A stretch of DNA of 13,147 nucleotides from CAZKCI01 sp964584165 (GTDB taxonomy: Bacteria; Auribacterota; Erginobacteria; Erginobacterales; CAZKCI01). Positions within the stretch are counted from its first letter, which is position 1, and each line of letters begins with the position of its first letter. Positions 6,108 to 11,979 of this stretch are shown here, one piece after another. A program made the position numbers and the translations under genes. The stretch is from positions 1-13,147 of the forward strand of contig CAZOYW010000061.1 in the NCBI GenBank assembly GCA_964584165.1, in the 5' to 3' direction. Below the pieces are notes generated by a model that saw only the letters and a list, made by a program, of their open reading frames with translations, was not told the DNA's origin and searched no databases.

Positions 6108-6967
6108 ATCCGGCCCTCGGGGCCGCCAGCCGCATTCTCCGGCCGGGAGGGGGCGGAGTCAAAAGGAATCGGGCTTGTCTCCGGTTTGAGCGCCTCCGCA
6201 TCCAGGCGGACGGTCTTCGCCCGGACGAGACCGGACGGGGTCGGGGGGTGATCCCGCAGGTAGAGACGGGACAGGGCGGAGCTGAAACTTCCCCGCCGGT
6301 CTTCTTCCGCCAGCTCCAGGTAACGGCGTCCGGCGGTCCGGAGCCAGGACGCGAAGCTTCGGGTGTCCCGCCAGCGCTTTGTCCGGGGGATCGGATCGAC
6401 CCGCGCGGGCTGGAGCCCGGCCGCGGCCAGCCATCCCCGGCACTCGTCCGCCGAGGGGAAGGGGGACGGGGAGCGCAATCCCGCGCCCGGCCGCCGGCGG
6501 GCGATCTCCCCGGCGGCGGCGAGGAGGTCCGCGAGATGGCCTTCCCCGTCCATCCGGAAGAAGAGCCGCCCCCCCGGTTTGAGCGCCCGCGCCGCTCCCG
6601 GCAGGCTGGCCGGAGGGGCGCTTTCCCCGCTCCCGGCGCCATCCGAGACGACAAGGTCGAACTGGGATTCGAAGACGATCCGGGCCGGGTCCATCATCAG
6701 GAAACGGAGGTTCGGTCGCTTGCGGTTGGGGAAGGCGGCGCGGGCGCGGGCGACCCGCGCCGCCGCGGCGTCGATCGCGACGACCTGGCCGCGGGGGAGG
6801 AGGCGGGCGATCGATGAGGCGAGCCGGCCGTCGCCCGCGCCGATCACCAGGACCGTCTCGTCTCCGCGGAGGCGGAGTCGCCCGGCCAGCTCCCGGGCGG
6901 AGCGGAGCTGGCTGGAGGACTGACGCGTGCAATCGGCGGGGTCCCGGGGGTAGCTCTTTTCGCTCAT
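6104..6967 (-). CDS. Class I SAM-dependent methyltransferase, trans-aconitate methyltransferase-like
   Basis: A 287-residue protein from the ATG at 6967. The opening MSEKSY, then SSSQ about 11 residues later, is the usual start pattern of the trans-aconitate methyltransferase-like group (COG4106). SAM-binding motif I is VLVIGAGDGRLA, the acidic end of strand 2 is VVAID, and later motifs are FLMMDPA, FDLVVSDGA and ALKPGGRLFF. Motif I has V where relatives usually have D, and the region after the core (from about residue 150) diverges, so the substrate is not predicted. A longer frame starting at 7009 is possible. Neither start has a good ribosome binding site, but homology in pattern favours 6967. 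The C-terminal tail is basic then Pro/Ser-rich and may be a lineage extension. The stop overlaps the start of the Gfo/Idh/MocA gene by four bases. Confidence 0.8.
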   Translation of the reverse strand: MSEKSYPRDPADCTRQSSSQLRSARELAGRLRLRGDETVLVIGAGDGRLASSIARLLPRGQVVAIDAAAARVARARAAFPNRKRPNLRFLMMDPARIVFESQFDLVVSDGAGSGESAPPASLPGAARALKPGGRLFFRMDGEGHLADLLAAAGEIARRRPGAGLRSPSPFPSADECRGWLAAAGLQPARVDPIPRTKRWRDTRSFASWLRTAGRRYLELAEEDRRGSFSSALSRLYLRDHPPTPSGLVRAKTVRLDAEALKPETSPIPFDSAPSRPENAAGGPEGRI

Positions 6968-7050
6968 CGGAGCATCCCGATTCAGCGTCGTCAACCCGTG
7001 CCGGTCCATGGGACCGACGGGTCAGGCGGGAGCGACGGCGCTACAATCCT

Positions 7051-7097
7051 TTGATTTCCGGCGTGAAGACGCTCCGCGTCTTCACGCCGGAAATCAA
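7051..7097. repeat. Perfect 22-bp hairpin overlapping the DUF362 stop codon
   Basis: Arms 7051-7072 and 7076-7097 are exact complements around a TCC loop. The TGA stop of the DUF362 gene (7094-7096, minus strand) lies in the right arm. There is no T-tract on the 3' side on either strand, so it is not a canonical intrinsic terminator. It could still block 3' exonucleases or form a rho-independent end without a U-tract. Confidence 0.8.
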
Positions 7098-7969
7098 TGC
7101 CGGAAGACGGCCCGGTAGCAGAGGCTTCCCGCCGCTTCCTTGAGGTAGCGGAAGCGCGTGGCGGGGAGGCAGCCCTGGCGGAACTTCCCGCAGATCTCAT
7201 GGAGAGGAGCGCCGGTCTGGACGATCTCCGGCTTCCCGAAGAGGTCCCAGGCCTCCCGGTAGGTCTTCAGCGTCCCGACGTCGATCCCCATCACCGCCGC
7301 GGCGACCTCGTCCACGGCCAGGAGGTTTTCCCCGCCGACCACCACCCCGGCGTTGACCGGGGAGGACTTGATCTCGTCGAACTCGTTCCCCCAGACGCCG
7401 TCCACCAGGCAGAAGTCGCTCCGGATCGCCTGGTTCATGTCCAGGACGGCGGTCCGGATGAAGGGGTGATACATCAGCTTCTGGCGGCGGGTGGGGGTGA
7501 AGCCGAAGACGTTTTTCAAGCAGAGGGAGACGCCGGCCAGGGAATGCGTCTTCATCTTGGCGATGTTGACTAGGTAGTCGTACTCGAAGACCTCCCGGGC
7601 GAAGGGCATGGCCTTGGTGTGGCGGGGGTGAGGGATCGCCTTCCAGACCGACCGGGAGAGGCGCAGGTCCAGGAGCTTGAGGCGGGGGTATTTCTCCCGG
7701 AGGGCGGTGTAGCCGAGGTCGACGAAGGCCCGGTCGGTCTTGCTGCAGGATTCCCCGATCGCGATCTCCGGGCAGTCCTCGAGGCGCTCCAGGACCGCCC
7801 GGACCATCCCCGTGTCCACGCCCATCCCCTCGTGCGAGGGGCGGTTGCCGGTGAGGTTGGGCTTGATGAAGACCCTTTTGCCCCGCACCTTGAAGGCCAG
7901 GGCGTCGAGGACCTCGCCAGCGCCCCGGTAGGGGTCCTGGGTGCGGGCGACGTGGACGCGGGTCTTCAA
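7094..7969 (-). CDS. DUF362-domain protein
   Basis: A 291-residue protein of the DUF362 family (COG2006), common in anaerobes. Family features in order: FIKPNLTGNRPSHEG (34-48), TGMVRAVLERL (53-63), IAIGESC (69-75), the YDYLVNIAKMKTH segment (about 129-141), then a GVSLCLKNVFG stretch, LVDGVWGNEF, and GENLLAVDEVAAAVMGID. DUF362 is often fused to a C-terminal ferredoxin domain; here there is none, only four scattered cysteines, so an iron-sulfur role cannot be asserted. The reaction is unknown. Translation appears to start at TTG (7969-7967), since there is no ATG or GTG nearby that keeps the family N-terminus. A GGGGG stretch eight bases upstream is the only candidate ribosome binding site, and it is buried in a long hairpin. 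The gene is bracketed by large inverted repeats at both ends. Confidence 0.85.
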   Translation of the reverse strand: MKTRVHVARTQDPYRGAGEVLDALAFKVRGKRVFIKPNLTGNRPSHEGMGVDTGMVRAVLERLEDCPEIAIGESCSKTDRAFVDLGYTALREKYPRLKLLDLRLSRSVWKAIPHPRHTKAMPFAREVFEYDYLVNIAKMKTHSLAGVSLCLKNVFGFTPTRRQKLMYHPFIRTAVLDMNQAIRSDFCLVDGVWGNEFDEIKSSPVNAGVVVGGENLLAVDEVAAAVMGIDVGTLKTYREAWDLFGKPEIVQTGAPLHEICGKFRQGCLPATRFRYLKEAAGSLCYRAVFRH

Positions 7970-8018
7970 TATATTTTCCCCCAGGCGGGCGTTTCACGCC
8001 CGCCTGGGGAAAAATATA
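7970..8018. repeat. 22-bp inverted repeat abutting the DUF362 start codon
   Basis: Arms 7970-7991 and 7997-8018 pair at 21 of 22 positions around a TTTCA loop. The stem includes the G-rich stretch that would be the ribosome binding site of DUF362 on the minus strand. A-runs rather than T-runs follow the stem on both strands, so it does not look like a terminator. It is a candidate translation-control hairpin or a dispersed element. Confidence 0.8.
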
Positions 8019-8043
8019 GCAAAAACGAGTCCCCCGCGCATTC

Positions 8044-8240
8044 TCAACCTCGGGCGCGACCAGGCGCCGCGGCGGAGACGAGAAGGGCCCGCCGGGAATC
8101 CGCGAAGATGAGGAAAGGCAGGAGGGCGGGGATCGCTCCCACGAGATAGGAGCCTGCGGAGATGAAGCCGATCTCCCAGGGGTTGTCGATCGCCCCCGGG
8201 CTGTTCCCGATCTCTTCCTGGGCGTGTGCCAGATCTCCCC
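8044..8240 (-). pseudogene. Remnant of a VIT1/CCC1-family iron/manganese transporter
   Basis: In one minus-strand frame, about 65 residues read AHAQEEIG, then IDNPWEIGFISAGSYLVGA, then IPALLPFLIFADSRRALLVSAA, and then a stop after a short unrelated tail. This is the pattern of VIT1/CCC1 proteins: an E-rich helix (often a ferritin-like/rubrerythrin-type domain), N-P-W, a helix with a small-residue S-Y motif, then PLLPFL and the start of the next helix. The N-terminal helices and the final helices are missing and no start codon with a ribosome binding site precedes the fragment. It begins within 20 bases of the desulfoferrodoxin stop. VIT1/CCC1 proteins move Fe/Mn out of the cytosol, so its neighbour suggests a former iron/oxygen-stress unit. 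Assignment rests on pattern memory, not a search. Confidence 0.55.
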
Positions 8241-8255
8241 GTGCCACTCCTCTGC

Positions 8256-8630
8256 TCAGGATTTCCAGAGGCCGTGGACGTTGCAATACTCGCGGACGGC
8301 GATCTGCTTCCCGTCCACCCGGAAGACGGCCTCCGGCGCCTGGCCGGGATTCAGGAACTGGCGGTAGGCCTTGCCGTCGGCGATCACCTCGATCCACTCG
8401 ATGAAGTGCTTCGCCTCCATCGGGTGGGGGAGGGCGCCGACCTTGACCCGGAGCCCGCCGGGGATCTTCTCGACCACCGGGACATGCTTCTCCCGGGAGG
8501 CGTCGACCGTGTTCTCGGTCAGGAGCTTCATCGGTTGCCCGCAGCAGACGAGCTCCCCGCCGCCCGCGTGCAGGACCTCGACGATGTTTCCGCAGAGCTC
8601 GCACTTATAGACCTGCAGTCTCTCCGTCAT
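8256..8630 (-). CDS. dfx: Desulfoferrodoxin (two-iron superoxide reductase)
   Basis: A 124-residue cytosolic enzyme that reduces superoxide to hydrogen peroxide without making oxygen, typical of anaerobes. The N-terminal desulforedoxin-like centre has all four cysteines, C10, C13, C29 and C30 (CELCG and CCG). The catalytic centre has H49, H69, H75, C116 and H119, at the same numbering I recall for Desulfovibrio enzymes, and the catalytic E47-K48 pair is present in EKHVP. The closing CNVHGLW is diagnostic. The start is supported by GGGAGG (8637-8642) six bases upstream, and a sigma-70-like promoter lies about 120 bases upstream. The gene appears intact and functional. Electron donors (rubredoxin or similar) and a peroxide-removing rubrerythrin are not encoded nearby, but the VIT1/CCC1 remnant follows directly. 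Confidence 0.97.
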   Translation of the reverse strand: MTERLQVYKCELCGNIVEVLHAGGGELVCCGQPMKLLTENTVDASREKHVPVVEKIPGGLRVKVGALPHPMEAKHFIEWIEVIADGKAYRQFLNPGQAPEAVFRVDGKQIAVREYCNVHGLWKS

Positions 8631-8642
8631 TTTTCGCCTCCC

Positions 8643-8954
8643 GGGTTAGATTGTTCGCCGCGAGCCTGTATCGGGGGCGATCCAGCGTCTGGCGCGCCGG
8701 CGGTGTCCCGGCGAAAAATGAAGTCTGGGACGAAGTGGATCGCCCCGCCGCGTGTTTACCTTATAGCACAGGATCGCCCCTCCGGCAACGCTCCGATGGG
8801 GGCGGACAGATGCGATCCGGCGTTTGTGCCTTGTCGGCCGTTGTAGGCGGGTTCTGCGAACCGGCGGTCCGGTCATGGTCGGCCATTGTAGGCCGGCTCT
8901 GCGAGCCGGCGTCCGGTCATGGTCGGCCGTTGTAGGCCCCGACTTTGTCGGGGC
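8643..8954. other. 312-base spacer holding the dfx promoter and tandem hairpins
   Basis: There is no supported gene. From right to left the spacer contains the tandem hairpin repeats (8833-8959), an unassigned stretch, the dfx promoter (8760-8788) and the leader of dfx (about 120 bases). The leader contains short GATCCA/GGATCG-like repeats but no riboswitch I recognise. Confidence 0.5.
8760..8788 (-). promoter_or_regulatory. Candidate sigma-70-type promoter of dfx
   Basis: On the minus strand, TTGCCG (8783-8788) and TATAAG (8760-8765) are separated by 17 bases. Transcription would start near 8752, giving a leader of about 120 bases before the dfx ATG. The -35 box differs from consensus at two positions. 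Confidence 0.55.
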
Positions 8955-8959
8955 CTACA
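8833..8959 (+). repeat. Three tandem hairpin units of 44-45 bp
   Basis: Each unit begins GTCGGCC(G/A)TTGTAGGC: at 8833, 8878 and 8922. Each unit carries its own palindrome, and the loops and arms vary. In unit 2, CCGGCTC pairs with GAGCCGG. In unit 3, TGTAGGCCCCGAC (8931-8943) pairs perfectly with 8947-8959 around TTT. Units 1 and 2 end GGTCCGGTCATG and CGTCCGGTCATG. The stop codon of the M48 gene lies in the last arm. Confidence 0.8.
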
Positions 8960-10199
8960 GATGGCGGCCTGGGCGGCGGAGATGACGGATCCGCTCCAGG
9001 ACCGGGGGGTGGGAGTACTCCAGGAAAACCTTCAGGGGATGGGGGGTGAGGTTGGAGAGGTTATCGCGGCTGAGCTTTTTCAGGGCGGCGATCAGAGCCT
9101 CCGCCCCGTAGGGCGTGTCGGCCCCATCCCGGTCGGCCGAGAGTTCGAAGCGGCGGGAGACGGCATGCTCGAGAAGGCCGCAGAGCCAGAGGGCGGGAGA
9201 GGCGAGGAACCCGAAGGCGACCATCCCGGCGTAGACCGAGGGGCGCTCCAGGCGGAAGGCGGCGAAGAGGAGGGGATCCCCAAGGAGCCGGGAGAGGAGG
9301 AAGAGGAGGAGCCCCTGGACGGCGATCCCCCAGGCGAAGAGGAGGAGGACGTGGCGGCGCCGGAAATGCCCCAGCTCGTGGGCGAGGACGGCGACGATTT
9401 CCGGGGTGCCGAGCCTCTCCAGGAGCGTGTCGAAGAGGACGATCCGCTTCAGGGCGCCGAAGCCGGTAAAGAAGGCGTTGGACTTGGCCGAGCGGCGGGA
9501 GGCGTCCATGGTGAAGATCCCCCGCAGGCGGAAGCGGCGGGCGCGGGCGAGCCGCTCGATCGCGGCCTTGAGTTCGCCTTCCGGGAGGGGGGTGAAGGTG
9601 TTGAAAAGAGGCAGGACCGCCGCCGGGGCGATGAAGGCGACGAAGAGCTGGAAGAGGGCGAGCGCCGCCCAGCCGACCGGCCAGGCGCCCGGCCCGAGGC
9701 GTTCGAAGATCGCGACGGCCGCGGAGAAGACGGCGCCGCCGAGGACCGCGGCGAGGAGGGCGCCCTTGGCGAGGTCGAGGAGAAAGGTCCTCCCGGTCGT
9801 CCGGTTGAAGCCGTATTTCTCCTCGATCCGAAAGACGCGGTAAACGCGGAAGGGGAGGCAAGAGGCCGCCCAGAGGAGGGCCGGGAGAGCGGCGAAGATC
9901 AGGCCGCGAAGGACGGGGCCGCGCCCGAGGGCGCGCGCGATCCGGTCCGCCGCCGGGAAACCGCCGAGGAGGATGAAGGCCGCGGCGAGGGCGGTCTCCG
10001 CCGTCCGGGCCAGCCGGTCCAGGCGCGTGGTCTCCCGGAGGTAATCCTGGGACTTCCGGTAGCGCCCGGCGTCGTAGACCCCCGCGAACTCCTCCGGGAG
10101 GAGGGGGGAGAGGCGGCGGAGGTTGAGGGAGTCGACGGCGAGGCGGAGGAGCCAGCCGCCGAGGAGCGAGGCGAGGACGATGGCGAGATAAGGATTCAC
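8955..10199 (-). CDS. M48-family membrane metalloprotease, Ste24 (CAAX prenyl protease)-like
   Basis: About 414 residues from the GTG at 10199, an integral membrane zinc protease of the Ste24 type. The catalytic motif is HELGH (about 274-278), with a third ligand E in RRFELSADRDGA (about 352). Hydrophobic segments occur at the N-terminus, at about 70-80, 98-115, 147-165, 177-200, 285-308 and 325-342. The motif RIEEKYGFNRTT, the segment NAFFTGFG and the C-terminal LTPHPLKVFLEYSHPP are characteristic of Ste24. In bacteria these enzymes are mostly inferred to take part in membrane protein quality control; prenylated substrates are not expected. The GTG at 10214 is inside a dispersed repeat, so 10199, giving MNPYLAIVLASLLGG, is preferred. 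Neither start has a good ribosome binding site. The stop lies inside a perfect hairpin (8931-8959). Confidence 0.9.
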   Translation of the reverse strand: MNPYLAIVLASLLGGWLLRLAVDSLNLRRLSPLLPEEFAGVYDAGRYRKSQDYLRETTRLDRLARTAETALAAAFILLGGFPAADRIARALGRGPVLRGLIFAALPALLWAASCLPFRVYRVFRIEEKYGFNRTTGRTFLLDLAKGALLAAVLGGAVFSAAVAIFERLGPGAWPVGWAALALFQLFVAFIAPAAVLPLFNTFTPLPEGELKAAIERLARARRFRLRGIFTMDASRRSAKSNAFFTGFGALKRIVLFDTLLERLGTPEIVAVLAHELGHFRRRHVLLLFAWGIAVQGLLLFLLSRLLGDPLLFAAFRLERPSVYAGMVAFGFLASPALWLCGLLEHAVSRRFELSADRDGADTPYGAEALIAALKKLSRDNLSNLTPHPLKVFLEYSHPPVLERIRHLRRPGRHL

Positions 10200-10209
10200 G
10201 GCGGGGAAT

Positions 10210-10275
10210 GCCACGAAGGCACGAAGACACTAAGAATTGATTTCCAGATCCTTCGTGCCTTTGTGTCTTGGTGGC
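10210..10275. repeat. 25-base imperfect inverted repeat between the lipoprotein and M48 genes
   Basis: Arms 10210-10234 and 10251-10275 match at 20 of 25 positions. Each arm is itself a degenerate period-8 series, (C/G)AAG(G/A)CAC. The word CTTCGTGCCTTTGTG (10251-10265) recurs exactly at 12801-12815. This is a dispersed repeat family, and no protein is encoded. Confidence 0.7.
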
Positions 10276-10282
10276 AGAATAT

Positions 10283-11413
10283 TTATTTGGATTTTTGGAT
10301 TTCCCGCCACTCGACGTTGGAACCCTCGTTGGGGTTGTAGCTCGGCGATTCGGAAAGGATGTATTCGCCCAAGCTATTGGTCCAGGCGCGCTCGTAGCCG
10401 GCGGGGAGCTCCACCGGCCGCTCCTCGATCGGGTTGTAGTAGCGATCCACGCCGCGGACATAGTCGCTGAAGTTCTCGGCGATCCGGTCGTTCACCGCCT
10501 GGCGCTCCTCATAGGATTTCATCGTCATCGCGCTGATCTCGTCGCTGGTCCGGCTGATGATCCGGCTCAGCTCTCCGACGTTCTTGATCGCCTGGATCTG
10601 CCGGGCGATCAGGTACTCCACGACCTGGTTGTGTTTACTGAACCAGCGCGGGTTGAGGCGGAAGGAGCGGGCCATCGTCTCGAAGGTCTTGGCCAGCCCG
10701 GAGAGCTTCCCCTTCTCCGCCCGGAAGGAGAAGAGGTAGTCCGCGAACCAGTTGGTGTTGGTGGAGCGGCCGTACATGGTCTGAAGGGGGTAGCTGAACC
10801 CCTCTACCACGCCGTAGATCTCCTCCTCCATCGTTACGCCGTTATCGGAGTATTCGATCCGGAGCTTGGCCGCGTCGGCGAAGGTCTGGACGCCCGCCTG
10901 GGGTTTCCCCGCGCCCAGGGCCCGGGCGAGTTCGGGGAGGTGCTCCTCTCCCGTCACCCGTAGCCCCGATTTCCCGGAGCGGAAGCGGGGGAGGACGATC
11001 TCCTTGAGCATCGCCGCCGGCTCCAGCACCGCCCTCACCTCGCTCCCGAAGTAGCGGCTGCCGGGAGGAAAGTTGGAGAGGGTCATCGGGTTGTCGGTGG
11101 CGAAGAAAGCCTGGTTGGAAAAGACCTCGAAGCAGGCGCGGCCGGCCGGGGCGGCGACCGTGAAGGCGGCCCGGGCGGGCATCCCCGGGTTGTCCAGGAC
11201 CCAGTCGATCCCGCCGGAGAAGCGCCAGCCGTCCGGGACGAGCATCCGGAAGGCCTCGATCCCGATCCCCTCTTTGTCCGTGCAGATCACCGTCGTGTAT
11301 TTGACCGGCGCGATCGCCGCCGGCTTCTTCCCCTCCGCGGTCCCCTCCTTCCCCCCGCAGCTCAGCCCGAAGCCCAGCCCCAGGGCGATCAGCGGCCATC
11401 CGGATACTTTCAT
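10283..11413 (-). CDS. Large lipoprotein of unknown function
   Basis: A 376-residue protein starting at 11413, where AGGAGG lies five bases upstream. The longer frame to 11506 overlaps a dispersed repeat and is rejected. A short hydrophobic signal ends before Cys19 (G-L-S-C), so it is predicted to be a lipoprotein. The mature part begins with a charged, Ala/Lys-rich linker. It then has a domain with MLVPDGWRFSGGIDW, PARAAFTVAAPAG, NPMTLSNFPPGSRYFGSEVR, and a C-terminal half with YEERQAVNDRIAENFSDYVRGVDRY, NSLGEYILSESPSYNPNEGSNVEW. I associate these motifs with an uncharacterised family seen in Clostridia and Chloroflexi, without a known activity. No catalytic signature is visible. A possible -10 hexamer (TATATT) lies in the leader near 11447. 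Confidence 0.8.
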   Translation of the reverse strand: MKVSGWPLIALGLGFGLSCGGKEGTAEGKKPAAIAPVKYTTVICTDKEGIGIEAFRMLVPDGWRFSGGIDWVLDNPGMPARAAFTVAAPAGRACFEVFSNQAFFATDNPMTLSNFPPGSRYFGSEVRAVLEPAAMLKEIVLPRFRSGKSGLRVTGEEHLPELARALGAGKPQAGVQTFADAAKLRIEYSDNGVTMEEEIYGVVEGFSYPLQTMYGRSTNTNWFADYLFSFRAEKGKLSGLAKTFETMARSFRLNPRWFSKHNQVVEYLIARQIQAIKNVGELSRIISRTSDEISAMTMKSYEERQAVNDRIAENFSDYVRGVDRYYNPIEERPVELPAGYERAWTNSLGEYILSESPSYNPNEGSNVEWREIQKSK

Positions 11414-11418
11414 CGACG

Positions 11419-11424
11419 CCTCCT
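11419..11424 (-). promoter_or_regulatory. Ribosome binding site fixing the large lipoprotein start
   Basis: AGGAGG on the minus strand, five bases before the ATG at 11411-11413. It supports the shorter start over the in-frame ATG at 11506. Confidence 0.85.
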
Positions 11425-11456
11425 GGTTCAAGTCACTCCAGCATAATATAGCCACG

Positions 11457-11560
11457 CCATCGCGAAGAGCGGAGCGACGAAGCAATCTCAACTCCGCAAT
11501 GAGCAAAGGATTGCTTCCCCCACGCTTCGCTCGCGGCCAAAGGCCTATACTTGCAATGAC
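11457..11560. repeat. MITE-like dispersed palindromic element, copy 2 (degenerate)
   Basis: Same family as 3479-3568. The inner pair CGAAGCAATC (11478-11487) and GATTGCTTC (11509-11517) is preserved. The ends CATCGCGAA and TTGCAATGA are degenerate, and the interior between the inner arms differs from copy 1. It lies upstream of the large lipoprotein, within its probable promoter region. Confidence 0.65.
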
Positions 11561-11667
11561 ATCCCTGGCGGATGTCCGGACTACAGCGGTCGGATTAGCG
11601 CTCCGCGTCCGTATCGTTTTCCCAGAGACTCTATTCTACTCCGCCCCGGACAGGGAATAGTCAAATA

Positions 11668-11701
11668 GGACAACCCTTGTCCGATCGGACAAGGGTTGTC
11701 C
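11668..11701. repeat. Perfect 34-bp palindrome (site A)
   Basis: Arms of 17 bases with no loop, centred on TCCGATCGGA, with outer half-sites GGACAA...TTGTCC. With no loop it is better explained as a protein-binding dyad or a cruciform-prone element than as an RNA hairpin. It shares its core with site B. Confidence 0.8.
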
Positions 11702-11753
11702 CGGCGGGGAGGCGGCGAAAGGGGGGGATCGGGGACCTGTCTCCGTCGGAAGA

Positions 11754-11791
11754 GTGGGACAAACCCGTCCGATCGGACAGATTTGTCCCAC
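11754..11791. repeat. Near-perfect 38-bp palindrome (site B)
   Basis: Arms of 19 bases pairing at 17 positions, with the same GTCCGATCGGAC centre as site A and outer half-sites GGGACAAA...TTTGTCCC. The centre-to-centre distance to site A is 88 bases. Confidence 0.8.
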
Positions 11792-11979
11792 CCTGGAGAG
11801 GGGTGGGGAGGCGGGGGGAACGGGAGCGATCAAGACATTGAACGGCGAAGCCGGGTGCAGCGTATCAGCCGGTGAAGGCGCCTCAGCAGAGCTGATCCGT
11901 CGTCCGCCCGCGCGCGGGGCGGTTGCTGGATGGAAATCTTTAACCGCGGCTGGCAGGATCCCGCGGGAAAGGAGTCGCC

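Larger units (their letters stand above)
11561..11979. other. 419-base noncoding region upstream of the GspC/N0 gene
   Basis: No supported gene. It contains the two matched palindromes (11668-11701 and 11754-11791) and, further right, a GC-rich stretch with no repeat I recognise. A weak promoter candidate is TTGAAC (11838-11843) with TATCAG (11863-11868), but the spacer is 19 bases, longer than usual. The last bases hold a strong AAAGGAG site (11968-11974). Confidence 0.5.

Noticed and set aside
4200..6251. A 683-residue plus-strand open frame
   Set aside because: It runs antisense across the SIMPL and Gfo/Idh/MocA genes and part of the methyltransferase, and has no domain. The minus-strand products are unambiguous.
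7970..8018. An intrinsic terminator
   Set aside because: The stem is strong, but runs of A, not T, follow it on both strands.
8044..8604. A 186-residue minus-strand frame read as one gene
   Set aside because: Its first two thirds overlap desulfoferrodoxin in another frame and are Arg/Pro/Gly-rich nonsense. Only the last 65 or so residues look like protein (the VIT1/CCC1 remnant).
8833..8959. A CRISPR array
   Set aside because: There are three units only, the units are palindromes with variable stems rather than exact repeats separated by unique spacers, and no cas gene is nearby.
8919..10340. A 473-residue plus-strand open frame
   Set aside because: It lies antisense to the clear Ste24-type protease. 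Its composition is Glu/Gly-rich in the way expected for the complement of a GC-rich gene, and it has no recognisable domain.
10283..11506. The longer N-terminus for the large lipoprotein
   Set aside because: The added 31 residues are encoded by the dispersed repeat, and the internal ATG has a strong ribosome binding site and a signal peptide.
11838..11868. A promoter for the GspC/N0 gene
   Set aside because: The -35 and -10 hexamers are imperfect and the 19-base spacer is too long to trust without transcript data.
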